DNA from: Hoeflea_A sp965216535
Lineage (GTDB): Bacteria > Pseudomonadota > Alphaproteobacteria > Rhizobiales > Rhizobiaceae
Direction: 5' to 3'
NCBI GenBank assembly: GCA_965216535.1
Contig: OZ244175.1
Coordinates: forward strand, 7,378,001-7,442,000
DNA length: 64,000 nt
This document shows, piece by piece, positions 1 through 10,517 of this stretch (positions are counted from its first letter, which is position 1; each line of letters begins with the position of its first letter). A program made the position numbers and the translations under genes. The notes under the pieces were generated by a model. It saw only the letters and a list, made by a program, of their open reading frames with translations, was not told the origin of the DNA and did not search any database.

Positions 1-57
1 GCAGAATAGCTTCGTCAATCAAACGAACCGTTTCGTATTGCGTCAGACCGGTACCCG

Positions 58-972
58 ATGAGTGAATTCCTCGCCTCGCTGTCCAATCTGGGATCGTTGC
101 TGCAGACCGTCATCTTCGGACACGACTTCAGCAAGTCCTTTCCCTACGCCATGGCTTTCGTGGCTCTCGCCATCCTGATCGGGGTGGTTTTGAGGCGCAC
201 GGATCCGCGTCGCCTGAGGGCGAAGCTGAAAAACTACTCAGCGACGACACTGCTCTATTTCATCAACCTGTTCGCGTTCGCACCCTTCGTGCTGCTTGCC
301 GGCGACACGATCCGCTCCGCCTATAACTGGGTCGGACTGCCGCAGCTCGACCCGGCGATCTGGACCGGAATGTCGCCCTGGATCCTGGTGCCGGTGGCGC
401 TGCTTGCCTACGATTTCGCCGACTACTGGAGCCACCGGATCATGCACAAATCCTGGCTGTGGCCAGTGCATGCGATCCACCATTCCGAAACAGAAATGAC
501 CGGTCTCACCACCTACCGGGTGCACTTTCTGGAACCGATCGTCATGGGCACCGCCTATATCGTGCTTCTGACGTGGCTCGGTCTGCCAGAGAATATTCTG
601 GGCTACGGCGCTATTCTGGTGTCGCTGCACAATGTTTACGTGCACATGGACCTCGACTGGGGCCACGGACCGTTCCGTCTGCTTCTGGCTTCGCCGCGCT
701 ATCACCGCTGGCATCACGCCAATGCACCCGAGGCCTACGGCAAGAACCTCGCCAACATCTTTCCGTTCTGGGATGTGCTGTTCGGCACTTATTATCTGCC
801 GGGCACCTGCAAGAAGCCGCTCGGCGTCGACGGCATGGCCGAATACGACGTCGTCAAGCTGGTGCTCTATCCGTTCCGGGAATGGGGTGGCCTCGTCAAA
901 CGCAAGGCTTTGCGTGCGAAACGCGCAAGAGATCATAAACAGGCAGAGCCGACAATCACGCCCGCCGAATAG
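58..972 (+). CDS. sterol desaturase / fatty acid hydroxylase family protein
   Basis: Integral-membrane di-iron oxygenase of the fatty-acid hydroxylase superfamily, about 304 residues. The three histidine clusters that bind iron are visible: H126-x3-H130, H138-x2-H141-H142 and H216-x2-H219-H220. They sit among hydrophobic segments at about residues 30-50, 68-90, 108-122 and 162-195. The family hydroxylates or desaturates sterols, carotenoids or acyl chains; the substrate here cannot be told. The ATG at 58 has no strong ribosome site, but the reading frame and histidine spacing support it. It converges on rpsA, and a hairpin between the two genes can serve as a shared terminator. Confidence 0.85.
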   Translation: MSEFLASLSNLGSLLQTVIFGHDFSKSFPYAMAFVALAILIGVVLRRTDPRRLRAKLKNYSATTLLYFINLFAFAPFVLLAGDTIRSAYNWVGLPQLDPAIWTGMSPWILVPVALLAYDFADYWSHRIMHKSWLWPVHAIHHSETEMTGLTTYRVHFLEPIVMGTAYIVLLTWLGLPENILGYGAILVSLHNVYVHMDLDWGHGPFRLLLASPRYHRWHHANAPEAYGKNLANIFPFWDVLFGTYYLPGTCKKPLGVDGMAEYDVVKLVLYPFREWGGLVKRKALRAKRARDHKQAEPTITPAE

Positions 973-976
973 AAAA

Positions 977-1002
977 GGCCGCGGCGCCTGAGCGCCACGG
1001 CC
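977..1002. terminator. bidirectional terminator hairpin between hydroxylase gene and rpsA
   Basis: An 11-bp stem (977-987 with 992-1002, one mismatch) closes a CTGA tetraloop. AAAA lies before it and ATTT after it, so it can end transcription from both convergent genes. Confidence 0.6.
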
Positions 1003-1029
1003 GAATTTCATAACAATCGAGCGATCGGT

Positions 1030-2733
<1,704 letters not shown>

Positions 2734-2882
2734 TGTTACTCCTGAAAAGTCCGGGCCGCTTTTCTCGTTGGGGCCGGACGGGGCGCCGATGGTTTGCGTT
2801 GCACAAGTTCTCGCGGATGCCCGCAACCGGCTTCCGGTTGCTGTTTCGGCGCGTGGACCGCCGCGAAAACGGTTCTCCTAAA

Positions 2883-3524
2883 TCAGTCGTTCCGGACCTT
2901 CATGGCAGCATCAACCAGCTGCACCGTGGCGCGGAACGCCGCTTCTATATCCATTTCGGTCGTATCAAGCAAGTGGGCATCGTCAGCCGGTTTCAGCGGC
3001 GAGTCGGCGCGCCCCATGTCGCGCGCATCGCGACGCTTCAGGTCTTCCAGCACCGCCTCGTAGCTGGTGGCTGTTCCGCCCTGGGAGATTTCCGCATAGC
3101 GGCGGCGGGCGCGCACCTCGGGCGAGGCCGATACATAGAGTTTGAGTTCTGCGTCGGGACAAACCACCGTACCAATGTCGCGGCCGTCCAGCACCGTGCC
3201 CGGTTCACGCGCGGCAAACCGGCGTTGCGCCTCGACCAGGGCAGCACGCACCACCGGCATGACGGCGACTTTCGAAGCCGCCTCGCCGATTTCATGGCGC
3301 GACAGCACCGAGCGGTCGAGGCCGGCAAAGTCGAGCGTGCGCGCAACCTCGGCGGCCTGCGCCTCGTCATCCAGCGGCACACTGCTCTCCAACAGCGCGC
3401 GGGCGACGGCCCGGTATGTCAGGCCAGTGTCCAGATGATGAAACCCGTAGCGATCGGCCAGCCGGCGGGCCAGCGTGCCCTTGCCGGACGCCGCGGGACC
3501 GTCGATGGCGACGGTGAAGGGCAC
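2883..3524 (-). CDS. cmk: cytidylate kinase
   Basis: Phosphorylates CMP and dCMP with ATP. The P-loop is at residues 9-17 (GPAASGKGT), and the nucleotide-binding DGRDIGT motif lies in the middle of the protein. The length, 213 residues, is normal for the family. It starts two bases after the aroA stop codon, so the two genes are almost certainly co-transcribed and possibly translationally coupled. rpsA lies about 150 bases downstream on the same strand. Confidence 0.97.
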   Translation of the reverse strand: MPFTVAIDGPAASGKGTLARRLADRYGFHHLDTGLTYRAVARALLESSVPLDDEAQAAEVARTLDFAGLDRSVLSRHEIGEAASKVAVMPVVRAALVEAQRRFAAREPGTVLDGRDIGTVVCPDAELKLYVSASPEVRARRRYAEISQGGTATSYEAVLEDLKRRDARDMGRADSPLKPADDAHLLDTTEMDIEAAFRATVQLVDAAMKVRND

Positions 3525-3526
3525 CC

Positions 3527-4891
3527 TCAGGCGGCCTTCTGTTCGAGCATGATGCGGGCGCCGAGCCCCGTCATCATGTCCATGAACTCCGGAAAGCTGG
3601 TGGCGATGATGGCGGCGTCATCGATGTGTACGGGATGCTCCGCCGCCAGCCCCATGACGGCAAAGGCCATGGCGATGCGGTGGTCGAGATGGGTCTCGAC
3701 GGCTGCCGGCGATGATGCTCCCAGCCCCTTGCCGCCCGGCACGCCGCGCACGCGCAGTGAGGACTCGCCCTCGTCACAGTCGACGCCGTTGACCTTGAGC
3801 CCGGTGGCAACGGCCGCCAGCCGGTCGGATTCCTTGACCCGCAATTCCTCCAGCCCTTCCATGACCGTCTCGCCCTCGGCAAAGGCGGCAGCCACGGCGA
3901 GAACCGGATATTCGTCGATCATCGACGGCGCCCGTTCCGGCGGCACCGAGACGGCTTTCAGGTCCGACGCGCGGACCCGCAGGTCGGCAACATCCTCGCC
4001 GCCGGAGGTGCGGCGGTTCTCGATGGCGATGTCGGCGCCCATTTCGAGCAATGTCTCGATCAGGCCAGTGCGGGTCGGGTTCATCAGCACGTTTTCGATG
4101 GTCACGTCGGACCCCGGAACCAGCAGCGCCGCCACCAGCGGAAATGCGGTGGAGGACGGGTCGCCCGGCACGTCGATGGTCTGGCCTTCGAGCTGGCCCT
4201 GACCTTCCAGCGAAATGGTGCGCACGCCGTCGGCATCGGTTTCGACCGACAGCTTGGCGCCAAAGCCGGCGAGCATTTTTTCCGTGTGGTCGCGCGTCAT
4301 CACCGGTTCGATCACCGTGGTGATGCCCGGCGCGTTCAGGCCGGCGAGCAGCACGGCGGATTTGACCTGCGCCGAGGGCATCGGCACCCGGTATTCGATC
4401 GGCGCCGCGATGCGCGGTCCGAAAAGCGTCGCCGGAAGCCGGTCGCCTTCCGCCGCCCTGACCTCCACGCCCATCAGCCGCAGCGGATCGAGCACCCGAC
4501 CCATCGGCCGCTTCGACAGAGAAGCGTCACCAATGAATGTCGCTTCGAAATTGTAAGGACCGACGAGACCGATCGTCAGGCGCACGCCGGTGCCGGCATT
4601 GCCGAAGTCGAGCGGCGCCTCCGGCTGCAGCAGACAGCCATTACCAACACCGTCGACGATCCAGGTATCGCCTTCCTTCTTGACGACGGCTCCCATTGCC
4701 TGCATCGCCCGGCCGGTGGCCAGCACATCCTCGCCTTCGAGCAGGCCGGTGATGGTGGTGCGACCGCTTGCCAGGCCGCCCAGCATGAATGAGCGGTGGG
4801 AGATCGACTTGTCGCCGGGGATGCGGATGGTGCCGTTCAACGCCTCCGATTTGCGCGCGACGGCCGGCCGCGGTTCCGCGCCATGGGTCAT
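3527..4891 (-). CDS. aroA: 3-phosphoshikimate 1-carboxyvinyltransferase (EPSP synthase)
   Basis: Sixth step of the shikimate pathway: transfers enolpyruvyl from PEP to shikimate 3-phosphate. The 454-residue product carries GDKSISHR near residue 25, NAGTGVRL near residue 100, and a DHRIAMAF motif near the C terminus. The glyphosate-relevant loop reads NAGTGVRL rather than the NAGTAMRP of class I enzymes, so this is a class II-like enzyme. It heads the aroA-cmk-rpsA group on the minus strand. Confidence 0.97.
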   Translation of the reverse strand: MTHGAEPRPAVARKSEALNGTIRIPGDKSISHRSFMLGGLASGRTTITGLLEGEDVLATGRAMQAMGAVVKKEGDTWIVDGVGNGCLLQPEAPLDFGNAGTGVRLTIGLVGPYNFEATFIGDASLSKRPMGRVLDPLRLMGVEVRAAEGDRLPATLFGPRIAAPIEYRVPMPSAQVKSAVLLAGLNAPGITTVIEPVMTRDHTEKMLAGFGAKLSVETDADGVRTISLEGQGQLEGQTIDVPGDPSSTAFPLVAALLVPGSDVTIENVLMNPTRTGLIETLLEMGADIAIENRRTSGGEDVADLRVRASDLKAVSVPPERAPSMIDEYPVLAVAAAFAEGETVMEGLEELRVKESDRLAAVATGLKVNGVDCDEGESSLRVRGVPGGKGLGASSPAAVETHLDHRIAMAFAVMGLAAEHPVHIDDAAIIATSFPEFMDMMTGLGARIMLEQKAA

Positions 4892-5143
4892 GGGTTTCTG
4901 CTTCCTGATCTAGCCAAAAAATCCAGCCGCAATCGACGGACGGATTGCGTTCCGCGGACGCTCTACCATACCGATTTTGGCCGGTCACCCGTTTTGCCGC
5001 GGGCAGCGCCGCTTTTTGCGCAGATAGGCTTTGACAGGACGCCGCAACATGGGTATGGGGTCCGGCACACCGGCGACCGGTCATAGTCCTTCAAGTTGCC
5101 GGAATGACCGAAGAAGACCTGACCAGACAAGAGGCCGCGCCCC

Positions 5144-5545
5144 GTGCCAAAACCTGAACTCGGAACCAAGCGTATCTGCCCGGAAACGGGCCGCAAGTTC
5201 TACGACCTCAACCGCGACCCGATCGTCTCGCCCTATACCGGGCAGACCTACCCGTTGACCTTCTTCGAAGGCGGCGAAACGGTCGAGGAGAAGGAAGAGC
5301 CGGCAGTCGACGCCGATACCGCGACGGAAGAGGAAGCGGAAACCAGCAAAGTCGAGATCGTGTCGCTGGAAGAAGCTGACGAAGAAGCGTCCGAAACGGG
5401 CGAGACCATTCCGGACATCGATGGCGACGACGATGACGATGTCGACATCGGCGACGACAATGACGACACGTTCCTGGAAAGCGATGACGATGACGACGAC
5501 GTCAGCGGCATCATCGCCGTTTCCGACGACGACGAAGAAACCTGA
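5144..5545 (+). CDS. TIGR02300 (FYDLN acid) family protein
   Basis: Small protein of 133 residues typical of Alphaproteobacteria; function unknown. The N-terminal third carries the defining block with FYDLN followed by RDPIVSPYTG and a Cys in RICPETG. The rest is strongly acidic, with runs of Asp and Glu (residues 45-133), and is probably disordered. The start is a GTG at 5144, giving the usual KPELGTKR opening. It is divergent from aroA and followed by a terminator and tRNA-Ala, a common alphaproteobacterial neighbourhood. Confidence 0.9.
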   Translation: MPKPELGTKRICPETGRKFYDLNRDPIVSPYTGQTYPLTFFEGGETVEEKEEPAVDADTATEEEAETSKVEIVSLEEADEEASETGETIPDIDGDDDDDVDIGDDNDDTFLESDDDDDDVSGIIAVSDDDEET

Positions 5546-5567
5546 CCGGCAGCTGCCGGCACTTTTG
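5546..5567 (+). terminator. terminator after TIGR02300 gene
   Basis: A perfect 14-bp palindrome, CCGGCAGCTGCCGG (5546-5559), begins right after the TGA stop and is followed by CACTTTTG. It is a plausible intrinsic terminator with a short T run. Confidence 0.5.
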
Positions 5568-5660
5568 CAGCGGCACAGGCAATTTTGAACTTGCCAAGTG
5601 CCGCCCGCGGCTCTAGAAAGCCGCCTCGAAGACGGGCCTCGCCGCCCGTTTCCCGGATAA

Positions 5661-5736
<76 letters not shown>

Positions 5737-5896
5737 ATCCTCCGAACTTGCTACCCGAAAAACAAAATCTTCCCGAACGACCTTTGACGTCGTTCTGACT
5801 TTCGTACTCCTGGAAAGCGGAAACGCGCGAGCCCGACCTACAGCAGCAGGTTGACCTTTGCGTTACAAGCTCGATCAGTGCGGGTCGCTACCATGT

Positions 5897-6799
5897 CTAT
5901 TCGGCGATGAATAGCGAAACAGCGGAACCAGCTTTCTCGTCTCTTGGCGAAACACCGAATTTACGTACGTATTCCCGACTGAACTGCGTCGGGCTTTCAT
6001 ATCCCACATCATAAGCTGTCGAGGCGACTGATTTTCCGCCACACTGCAGTATTCGCCGGGCTTCCAGCAGGCGCAGTTCCTTTTGGTATTGCAACGGCGT
6101 TGTGGATGTGAGCGTTTTGAAATGTTCATAGAAGGTTGACTGGCTCATTCCAACTGCTGCGGCTAATTCGGCCACAGCGATTGGTGCCTTGTAGCCGGTG
6201 CGGATCCTGGAGATCGCTTTAGAAATTCGGCTTGCAGGACTCTCCCGCAGCAGCAGCTGCCGCACCATCACTCCGTGCTTTGCCCGCATGAATCGAAAGT
6301 GGATTTCCTTCAGAACCAGAGGTGCAAGCGCCTGCACCTCCACTGGATCACTTGATAGACGAAACAGACGTGCCATCGCATCGGTTAGCGCGGCGTCTCC
6401 TTCAGCCACACTCAGTGGGCCAATCGCCTGTTCCTGATCATCTATCGAGCCAACTTCGTCATAAAGACCTCTTGCAGTGGCGAGATCCAGCAGCACCGCC
6501 AAAGCGACATATGGCTTTTCCGGTGAAGCGTCGATCACTCTGACATTGACCGGGAGCGCGTGGCTAAGGATCAACGACATCCCAGCGCCATACCGGATCA
6601 CCCGGTCTTCCATTTGCGCTTCTTTGGTTCCCTGCAAAACCAGTCCCATGAAAGGCACGTAGAACGTTGCCTCAAACTGAGTGGGTGTCTCGCTGCAGAA
6701 AGCAAATACCCCATTGATCCCGGTCTTCCGAACAGAACCGGATCCATCATTGTCTCGAACAAACTCCGCAACCTCGGAAATCAAGTCCGCAGGCACCAT
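5897..6799 (-). CDS. AraC family transcriptional regulator (AraC_N type)
   Basis: 300 residues. The N-terminal two thirds match the cupin-like AraC_N ligand/dimerisation domain. The C-terminal 100 residues hold two helix-turn-helix motifs (AVGMSQSTFYEHFK near residue 215; YDVGYESPTQFSREYVRKFG near residue 263). The ATG at 6799 has a GGAGGAGG ribosome site six bases upstream. It is divergent from the molybdenum hydroxylase genes, which it probably controls through the shared 396-base region. Regulators of this subtype often respond to aldehydes or other small organic compounds, but the ligand is not readable from sequence. Confidence 0.9.
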   Translation of the reverse strand: MVPADLISEVAEFVRDNDGSGSVRKTGINGVFAFCSETPTQFEATFYVPFMGLVLQGTKEAQMEDRVIRYGAGMSLILSHALPVNVRVIDASPEKPYVALAVLLDLATARGLYDEVGSIDDQEQAIGPLSVAEGDAALTDAMARLFRLSSDPVEVQALAPLVLKEIHFRFMRAKHGVMVRQLLLRESPASRISKAISRIRTGYKAPIAVAELAAAVGMSQSTFYEHFKTLTSTTPLQYQKELRLLEARRILQCGGKSVASTAYDVGYESPTQFSREYVRKFGVSPRDEKAGSAVSLFIAE

Positions 6800-7195
6800 G
6801 GCGTACCTCCTCCTGTCATCGATCTATAGGCTTTGGAAGAAGGGCAATGAACCTTCACCTCCTACGCTTCGGAGGATCAGGCTGATCATACGGAGAATCA
6901 GGCAGGGAGGATACCGCGTCCGCCCTTATCTCTACACCAACGCAACTGCGTGACCAGCCTTGCCAAGGCGTTGGTCAGTTTTGGTCAGACCGCCAGGCGA
7001 AGAATTGGCCCAAGGAGGAGAAAGTGCGCATCACAGCTCAGTCTCATGCAACCGGCAGACGGTCGGCACGGCGGAAGATATTCGAGGCCGCGCAATCCGT
7101 TGCCCCCTTGATCTGCTGCCATTCCGATTGCCCCAGACCTTCGACAATTCGAACGTTCCTGAAAACACCTTAACAGCCAGGGAGACCCCACAGCC
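6800..7195. promoter_or_regulatory. divergent control region between araC-type regulator and hydroxylase operon
   Basis: 396 bases with no convincing gene. Two direct repeats TTGGTCAG at 6971-6978 and 6981-6988 are ten bases apart, one helical turn, as for AraC-type half-sites. A second cluster near 6868-6910 has GGATCAGGCTGATC and GAATCAGGCAGG elements. No riboswitch-like structure was recognised. Confidence 0.5.
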
Positions 7196-7660
7196 ATGAC
7201 AACAACACTGAAACTCAACGGTCAAACGCATGAAATCGAGGCTGAACCCGGAACTCCACTTCTGTGGGTGATCCGGGATGAACTGAAACTGACCGGAACC
7301 AAATTTGGGTGTGGTGTTGCGTCATGCGGTGCCTGCACCGTTCATCTGGACGGCGAGCCGGTGCGGTCCTGCCAGACCTATGTCGAAGACGTGGACGGTG
7401 CCGAGATCACCACAATCGAGGCGATGAGCGAAGACAAAATCGGCGCGGCTGTTCAACAGGCCTGGGTAGAGCTGGACGTGGTTCAGTGCGGTTACTGCCA
7501 GTCCGGCCAGGTCATGTCAGCAGTTGGCCTGCTGTCGGAAAACCCAAAGCCGAGTGCAGAAGAGATCGACGAATACATGTGGGGCAATGCCTGCCGCTGC
7601 GCCACTTATCAACGCATCCGCGCCGGTGTTCTGCGCGCATCCGAAATTCTGGAGGCCTGA
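7196..7660 (+). CDS. (2Fe-2S)-binding subunit of a xanthine dehydrogenase family oxidoreductase (IorA-like)
   Basis: Small electron-transfer subunit of a molybdenum hydroxylase, 154 residues. The plant-type cluster ligands are C39, C44, C47 and C59. The second cluster in the four-helix domain uses C98 and C101 (CGYC) with C133 and C135 (CRC). The gene lies three bases before the large molybdopterin subunit. There is no FAD subunit gene next to it, which is the isoquinoline 1-oxidoreductase / aldehyde dehydrogenase type of organisation, where electrons leave through cytochrome c. The substrate is unknown. Confidence 0.93.
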   Translation: MTTTLKLNGQTHEIEAEPGTPLLWVIRDELKLTGTKFGCGVASCGACTVHLDGEPVRSCQTYVEDVDGAEITTIEAMSEDKIGAAVQQAWVELDVVQCGYCQSGQVMSAVGLLSENPKPSAEEIDEYMWGNACRCATYQRIRAGVLRASEILEA

Positions 7661-7663
7661 TTC

Positions 7664-9850
7664 ATGACCATCAACACCTCCCGCCGTGGTTTTCTCAAAG
7701 GTGCCACAGCCGCTGGCGCAGTTCTCCTGGTTGGCGTCCGCCCGGACGGCGCAGTTGCTGCAGCGCCGCCCGAGAGCGCCCAGTTCAACCCTTTTGTGAA
7801 GATAGATGCCGACGGCACCGTGACCGCAATTGTCAAGCATTTCGAGATGGGTCAGGGCCCTGCAACCGGTCTGACGACGCTGATCGCCGAGGAAATCGGC
7901 GTGAATATGGACCAGATCGAATTCGAGTTCGCGCCATCGAACCCACAGGTCTACAACAACCTGTTCTTCGGTCAGGTTCAGGGCTCTGGCGGATCGACCG
8001 CGATGGCAAACTCGTGGCAGCAATACCGCCAGGCAGGCGCGGCAGCCCGCGAGATGCTGATCGCCGCAGCCGCCCAGACCTGGGGTATGGATGCTTCCGG
8101 TATCACCATCGAAGAGGGCGTCGTGAAAGCAGGTGAGCAATCCGCGCCAATTGCCGAATTCGTGGCGGCAGCCGCTCAGCTTGAGGCCGCCGCCGAACCG
8201 CGCCTGAAAGATCCGTCTGAATTCCGCCTGATCGGCAACGAAACCGTACGCCGCAAGGACTCGCCGATCAAAGTCAACGGTCAGGCGAAATATGGCATGG
8301 ATTTACACCTGCCGAACCAGATGGTTGTCATGATCAAACGCCCGGAATCCCGTGGGGCTTCGGTCACTGGCTTTGACGACAGTGCCTCGAAAGAAGTCAA
8401 AGGCTTCATCAACGCAGCCACTCTGCCCAATCAGGCGGGTGTGGCGGTCTATGCCGAGAACACATGGTCCGCCATTCAGGCCCGTGAGGCGTTGGACGTC
8501 GAATGGGATATGTCGGCAGCCGAAACCCGTGACTCGGACCAGATTGAAGCTGAAATCCGCGCCGCTTTGGACGCGGAACCTCAGTACAATGTGAACAAGG
8601 CAGACGCGGCGGCCGTTGCGGCTGCGATTGACGGTGCGGACACGGTTCTGGAAGAAACCTTCTATTTCCCGCTGCTGGCCCATGCCCCGATGGAGCCGAT
8701 GAACTGCACCATCGAGCAGACTTCAGATGGCAAAATCGTGATGCACGATGCCTGCCAGATCCCGACAGGTGTCCATTACGCCCTGCAGCAAATCTTTGAA
8801 ATGCCGGCCGAACAGATCGAGATCAACACGCTGTTGGCTGGTGGTTCGTTTGGGCGGCGCGCAACTCCGGAAGCAGACTATCAGGTCGAAGCCGCGCTGG
8901 CCTTCGTCATCACCGATCGCAGCCGCCCGGTTAAACTTGTGTGGACTCGCGAAGATGATATCCGCAGCGGGTACTATCGCCCGGCGTTCGGCCACAAGGT
9001 CCGAGTCGGTCTGAACGGTCAGGGCAATATCGTCGGATGGCACCATCAGGTGGCCGGTCAGTCGATCATGAAGGGAACACAGTTCGAAGCCTTTGCGGTT
9101 CAGGACGGCGTCGATCACAGCTCGGTCGAAGGTATCGCAGACAGCCCCTACGCGATCCCCGGCATGGCGCTGGGTCTGACGGACACGCCCAAGGCAACCA
9201 CGGTTTTGTGGTGGCGTTCGGTGGGGCACACCCATACAGCCTATGTAATGGAAACCATGATGGACAAAGCCGCGGTGGCGGTTGGCCGCGATCCGGTTGA
9301 GTTCCGCCTGGCCCATCTGGCCGATGACAACAACAAAGATCAGAAGCGCAAAGCAGGCGTTCTGAAACTGGCGATGGATAAGGCCAATTGGGGCAACGCG
9401 CCCGCCGGTCGCGCTCAGGGTATCGCGGTACACAAGTCCTTTGGCTCTTACGTGGCTGAGGTGGTTGAAGTGTCTGGAGATGCGAACAGCGGCATCAAGA
9501 TCGAAAAGGTCACCTGTGCCGTGGATTGCGGCATCGCCGTCAACCCTGATGTCGTCAAGGCCCAGGTTCAGGGCGGCGCCGGCTATGGTATCGGTCACGT
9601 GATGCGCGACCAGATCACCCTGACGGGTGGCGCGGTAGATCAGTCCAACTTCCCGGACTATGAACCGCTTCGCATCAGCGATATCGGAGCAATCGAGGTG
9701 CATATCGTTCCGTCTGCGGAGGCCCCGACAGGGATCGGTGAACCCGGCACCCCACCTGCTGCCCCTGCGCTCGCCAATGCGATTGCGGCGGCTTCGGGAA
9801 TGCGTGTGACGCACCTTCCCATGTCAGCCAATGGGGTATCCTTTGTCTGA
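7664..9850 (+). CDS. molybdopterin-binding subunit of a xanthine dehydrogenase family oxidoreductase (IorB-like)
   Basis: Large catalytic subunit, 728 residues, hydroxylating a carbon next to nitrogen in an N-heterocycle or oxidising an aldehyde. A Tat signal (SRRGFLKG followed by a hydrophobic stretch) sits at residues 4-25, so the complex is exported folded, carrying the (2Fe-2S) subunit with it. Glycine-rich cofactor loops include GSFGRR near residue 397 and the C-terminal GIGEPGTPPAAPA, whose Glu is the expected catalytic base of this family. It is followed by a cytochrome c that could accept its electrons. The exact substrate cannot be deduced. Confidence 0.92.
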   Translation: MTINTSRRGFLKGATAAGAVLLVGVRPDGAVAAAPPESAQFNPFVKIDADGTVTAIVKHFEMGQGPATGLTTLIAEEIGVNMDQIEFEFAPSNPQVYNNLFFGQVQGSGGSTAMANSWQQYRQAGAAAREMLIAAAAQTWGMDASGITIEEGVVKAGEQSAPIAEFVAAAAQLEAAAEPRLKDPSEFRLIGNETVRRKDSPIKVNGQAKYGMDLHLPNQMVVMIKRPESRGASVTGFDDSASKEVKGFINAATLPNQAGVAVYAENTWSAIQAREALDVEWDMSAAETRDSDQIEAEIRAALDAEPQYNVNKADAAAVAAAIDGADTVLEETFYFPLLAHAPMEPMNCTIEQTSDGKIVMHDACQIPTGVHYALQQIFEMPAEQIEINTLLAGGSFGRRATPEADYQVEAALAFVITDRSRPVKLVWTREDDIRSGYYRPAFGHKVRVGLNGQGNIVGWHHQVAGQSIMKGTQFEAFAVQDGVDHSSVEGIADSPYAIPGMALGLTDTPKATTVLWWRSVGHTHTAYVMETMMDKAAVAVGRDPVEFRLAHLADDNNKDQKRKAGVLKLAMDKANWGNAPAGRAQGIAVHKSFGSYVAEVVEVSGDANSGIKIEKVTCAVDCGIAVNPDVVKAQVQGGAGYGIGHVMRDQITLTGGAVDQSNFPDYEPLRISDIGAIEVHIVPSAEAPTGIGEPGTPPAAPALANAIAAASGMRVTHLPMSANGVSFV

Positions 9851-9950
9851 TTTTTGCTCTCGCGGCTAGCGAGCTCTTGTTGGTCGCGAGCCGCCCCCCC
9901 ATCAAATCCTACCAAGCAAACAACGGACTTCGCGTCTGAAGGAAAAGGTC

Positions 9951-10037
9951 ATGTCTCACGAGACTGAAAATGCATACTTGCAACGTCGCGCCTCAATGCG
10001 GGTGTCGCTGGGGCTGGCGTCGCGACGGGCGGTCTGA
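9951..10037 (+). other. short 28-codon open frame, possible frameshifted gene remnant or leader
   Basis: An ATG at 9951 follows a strong GAAGGAAAAGG ribosome site and reads MSHETENAYLQRRASMRVSL before stopping at 10037. If the frame is shifted by -1 inside the GGGG run near 10011, the reading continues as a small glycine/alanine-rich hydrophobic segment. It then stops at TGA 10055-10057, overlapping the cytochrome ATG (ATGA). This suggests either a truncated gene that once coupled to the cytochrome or a leader that delivers ribosomes to it. Confidence 0.35.
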
Positions 10038-10053
10038 CAGGCGCCTATCCAAA

Positions 10054-10422
10054 ATGAAAACGCTAGCTACTACCATTTTTTTGATACCACTTCTTGCGTG
10101 TTCGGCACTTGCAGACGGTGATCCAGAAGACGGAGAACGTGTCTTTCGAAAGTGTTCTTCGTGCCACTCTCTCGAACAAGGGCAACGAAAAGCGGGACCG
10201 TCCCTTTACGGAGTGGTTGGTTCAAAATCAGGCACCGTGGAGGGATTTAGGTACTCTGACGCAAATCTGAACGCTGACGTCATGTGGACTGAAGAAAACC
10301 TGGCGGCGTTTTTAGCTGATCCAAGAGGATTCATGCCTGGAACACGCATGATTTTTCGCGGGTTGCGGGACGAAGAAGATATCAAAGACCTGATCGCTTA
10401 TCTCGCACTGCAGAGCCAATAG
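10054..10422 (+). CDS. class I c-type cytochrome
   Basis: Periplasmic mono-haem cytochrome of 122 residues, counted from the ATG at 10054. A signal peptide (MKTLATTIFLIPLLACSALA) is followed by haem attachment CSSCH at residues 34-38. A Met ligand is likely in PGTRM about 65 residues later. The frame is open further upstream (to 9970), but that part lacks export character. No strong ribosome site precedes 10054, so translation may depend on the short upstream frame. Its place behind the exported molybdenum hydroxylase suggests that it is the electron acceptor of that enzyme. Confidence 0.88.
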   Translation: MKTLATTIFLIPLLACSALADGDPEDGERVFRKCSSCHSLEQGQRKAGPSLYGVVGSKSGTVEGFRYSDANLNADVMWTEENLAAFLADPRGFMPGTRMIFRGLRDEEDIKDLIAYLALQSQ

Positions 10423-10517
10423 TCTCTGCACAACGAGTGACGTGTGGCTCTCAACGAAGGGTGTCGATCAAGAAAATTGGCCGAAACGTTGTCAGGAACA
10501 ACAGAGGAGTCGCGATC

